From: Klebsormidium nitens
Lineage: Eukaryota; Streptophyta; Klebsormidiophyceae; Klebsormidiales; Klebsormidiaceae
NCBI GenBank assembly: GCA_000708835.1
Contig: DF237482.1
Coordinates: forward strand, 1-62,046
Direction of reading: 5' to 3'
Length of the DNA: 62,046 nt
The position numbers and the translations under genes are program-made. Of the stretch, positions 61,001 through 62,046 are shown piece after piece; within the stretch, counting starts at the first letter, position 1; each line of letters begins with the position of its first letter. The notes below the pieces were generated by a model, which searched no databases, was not told where the DNA came from, and saw nothing but the letters and a program-made list of their open reading frames with translations.

Positions 61001-62046
61001 GAGGGGGCTCCTCAGACGCTGGCCGCGATTGGTGCATACTCCTTCCGTCCGTTCCGAGTCAAGTTGGTCTTGTTCGCCCGTCTTCATGTGCTGCATCATT
61101 ATACTAGCTACATGGGCTAAGACGACTTAATGTGGCGCGCTGAGGGACGTTCCTTCAGCAGTGCTCTCTGCGACAGATGCCTGCGCTGTGCTTGTCGAAT
61201 TTTCGTTTACTTTTGAGTAGTGAAAACTTGGCACTATGCTTCAATCCTGCGATGTCACCTTTGGGAATAAATGTCAGTCACTGATGAGCGTTCTGGAAAT
61301 TTCCCATCGAAGGGAATGTACGTCCGAAATGGCCCACCGTTAAAAGGCCACGTTGAAGCCAATCACTGCTTCTAACAGGGCGTCTTGCCTGAGAATTCTT
61401 TTTGATAAATTAGCTCGGCAATGCCGCACGCCCATCACCCTCTGAGCCTTATTTCAGGAACATTCCTGTAGCCCGAGGTTCCTCCGCTAAGAATATATGA
61501 GGAGTTGTTTGAAACATGGTGGCACCGGTTTATAAGCGCGAGCTTGAGATACTGGTGCAGTTAGCTTTATGTTCGTTTTGGCCTTCAATCTTGCCACTTT
61601 GGTTTCAATATCGAGCAGCCCCAAACAAGAGGATTATCACGGTCAGCCAGAAAGCGATAGCAGGGGGAGCTGATGTCTTTCTTCGCTCTACACAGTCCGG
61701 GCAGGCGTCACATCTCACTCTAAACAAGTCGGTCGTAAAGCTTCATGTCGTGCCGCTAGGCGTCGCTGCCATGCAGCCTCGTACGACCGTAGCAATGCAA
61801 GCAAAACGGATTCTCTAAAGAACGCAACGACTGTATGTCACTAAGAGACTGACATGTAATTTTGTCTGATACCGATGACGAAGAGGCCACCGTCTCTCCG
61901 ACCCTCTATGTTATGGCGCTGATGGAGACAACTAACAAGGTGGACGCCATGAAAGCGCTGCTCCTAATTAGCTGTATTCAGACGACATACAAAGAGTTGC
62001 TGGCGCAACTCGGTCTGGTCTCTTGTTCTAGTGCAAAGATAAGGTC
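58100..62046. other. Right edge, no gene resolved
   Basis: The first few hundred bases are the E1 3' UTR; a TGTAAAT at about 58190 resembles the algal TGTAA poly(A) signal. The remaining 3.5 kb has only scattered open frames under 135 codons on both strands, with no consistent splice pairs or family motifs. Its texture resembles the large E1 intron. Confidence 0.5.
59029..59068 (+). repeat. Short repeat of CTCACTGAG
   Basis: Two 16-17 base stretches of CACTGAGCTCACTGA separated by about 7 bases, in the gene-free right end. Each contains the palindrome GAGCTC. Confidence 0.65.

Noticed and set aside
58100-62046. A further gene at the right edge
   Set aside because: Short frames on both strands lack consistent splice signals, motifs or codon pattern.

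Overview
The window is nuclear DNA of a green-lineage eukaryote, most likely a streptophyte (charophyte-type) alga. This is an inference from two things. First, the genes are intron-rich, with moderate GC and introns mostly of 150-700 bp. Second, several families have their closest known relatives in plants: PNGase A, the TAAC/PAPST-type plastid carrier, and the mitochondrial 3-hydroxyacyl-thioester dehydratase. No bacterial operons, CRISPR arrays, rRNA or convincing tRNA genes are visible. All gene models below were built by hand from splice sites, reading frame and family motifs. Each joined coding sequence is a whole number of codons, except the RBR gene, which carries one extra base.

Layout. 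579-6950 (+): coiled-coil protein. 8481-14371 (+): PNGase A-like glycoamidase, 12 exons, 617 aa. 15163-22676 (-): complete but divergent SMC ATPase, 16 exons, 1150 aa. 23786-27218 (-): RNF216/TRIAD3-type RBR ubiquitin ligase with a one-base frameshift. 27573-32327 (+): TAAC/PAPST-type carrier, 10 exons. 33994-35330 (-): small zinc protein of Yippee/Mis18-like pattern. 35524-36988 (-): mitochondrial type II FAS dehydratase. 37586-40761 (+): NECAP endocytic adaptor ending in a WxxF motif. 42359-58099 (+): ubiquitin-activating enzyme E1, 19 exons, 1048 aa. Two pairs are divergent with short shared promoters (27.2-27.6 kb and 37.0-37.6 kb). The last 4 kb shows no gene. The E1 and the RBR ligase belong to the same pathway, but they are 15 kb apart and nothing shows co-regulation. 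The other genes are functionally unrelated neighbours, as is usual in eukaryotes.

Most interesting signals. (1) Partial, decayed direct copies of exon edges (acceptor plus exon start, or exon end plus donor) lie 70-210 bp from the true exon inside the adjoining intron. There are at least nine, in three unrelated genes; I call them echo exons. They suggest that introns here grow by tandem duplication across splice junctions. (2) One such array carries TGACGTCA octamers exactly 20 bp apart. (3) The E1 has lost the conserved ATP-site arginine of its active adenylation domain. (4) The SMC does not fit the standard eukaryotic SMC1-6 classes and has an ABC-like 'VSHN' H-loop. (5) Two introns use GC-AG borders.
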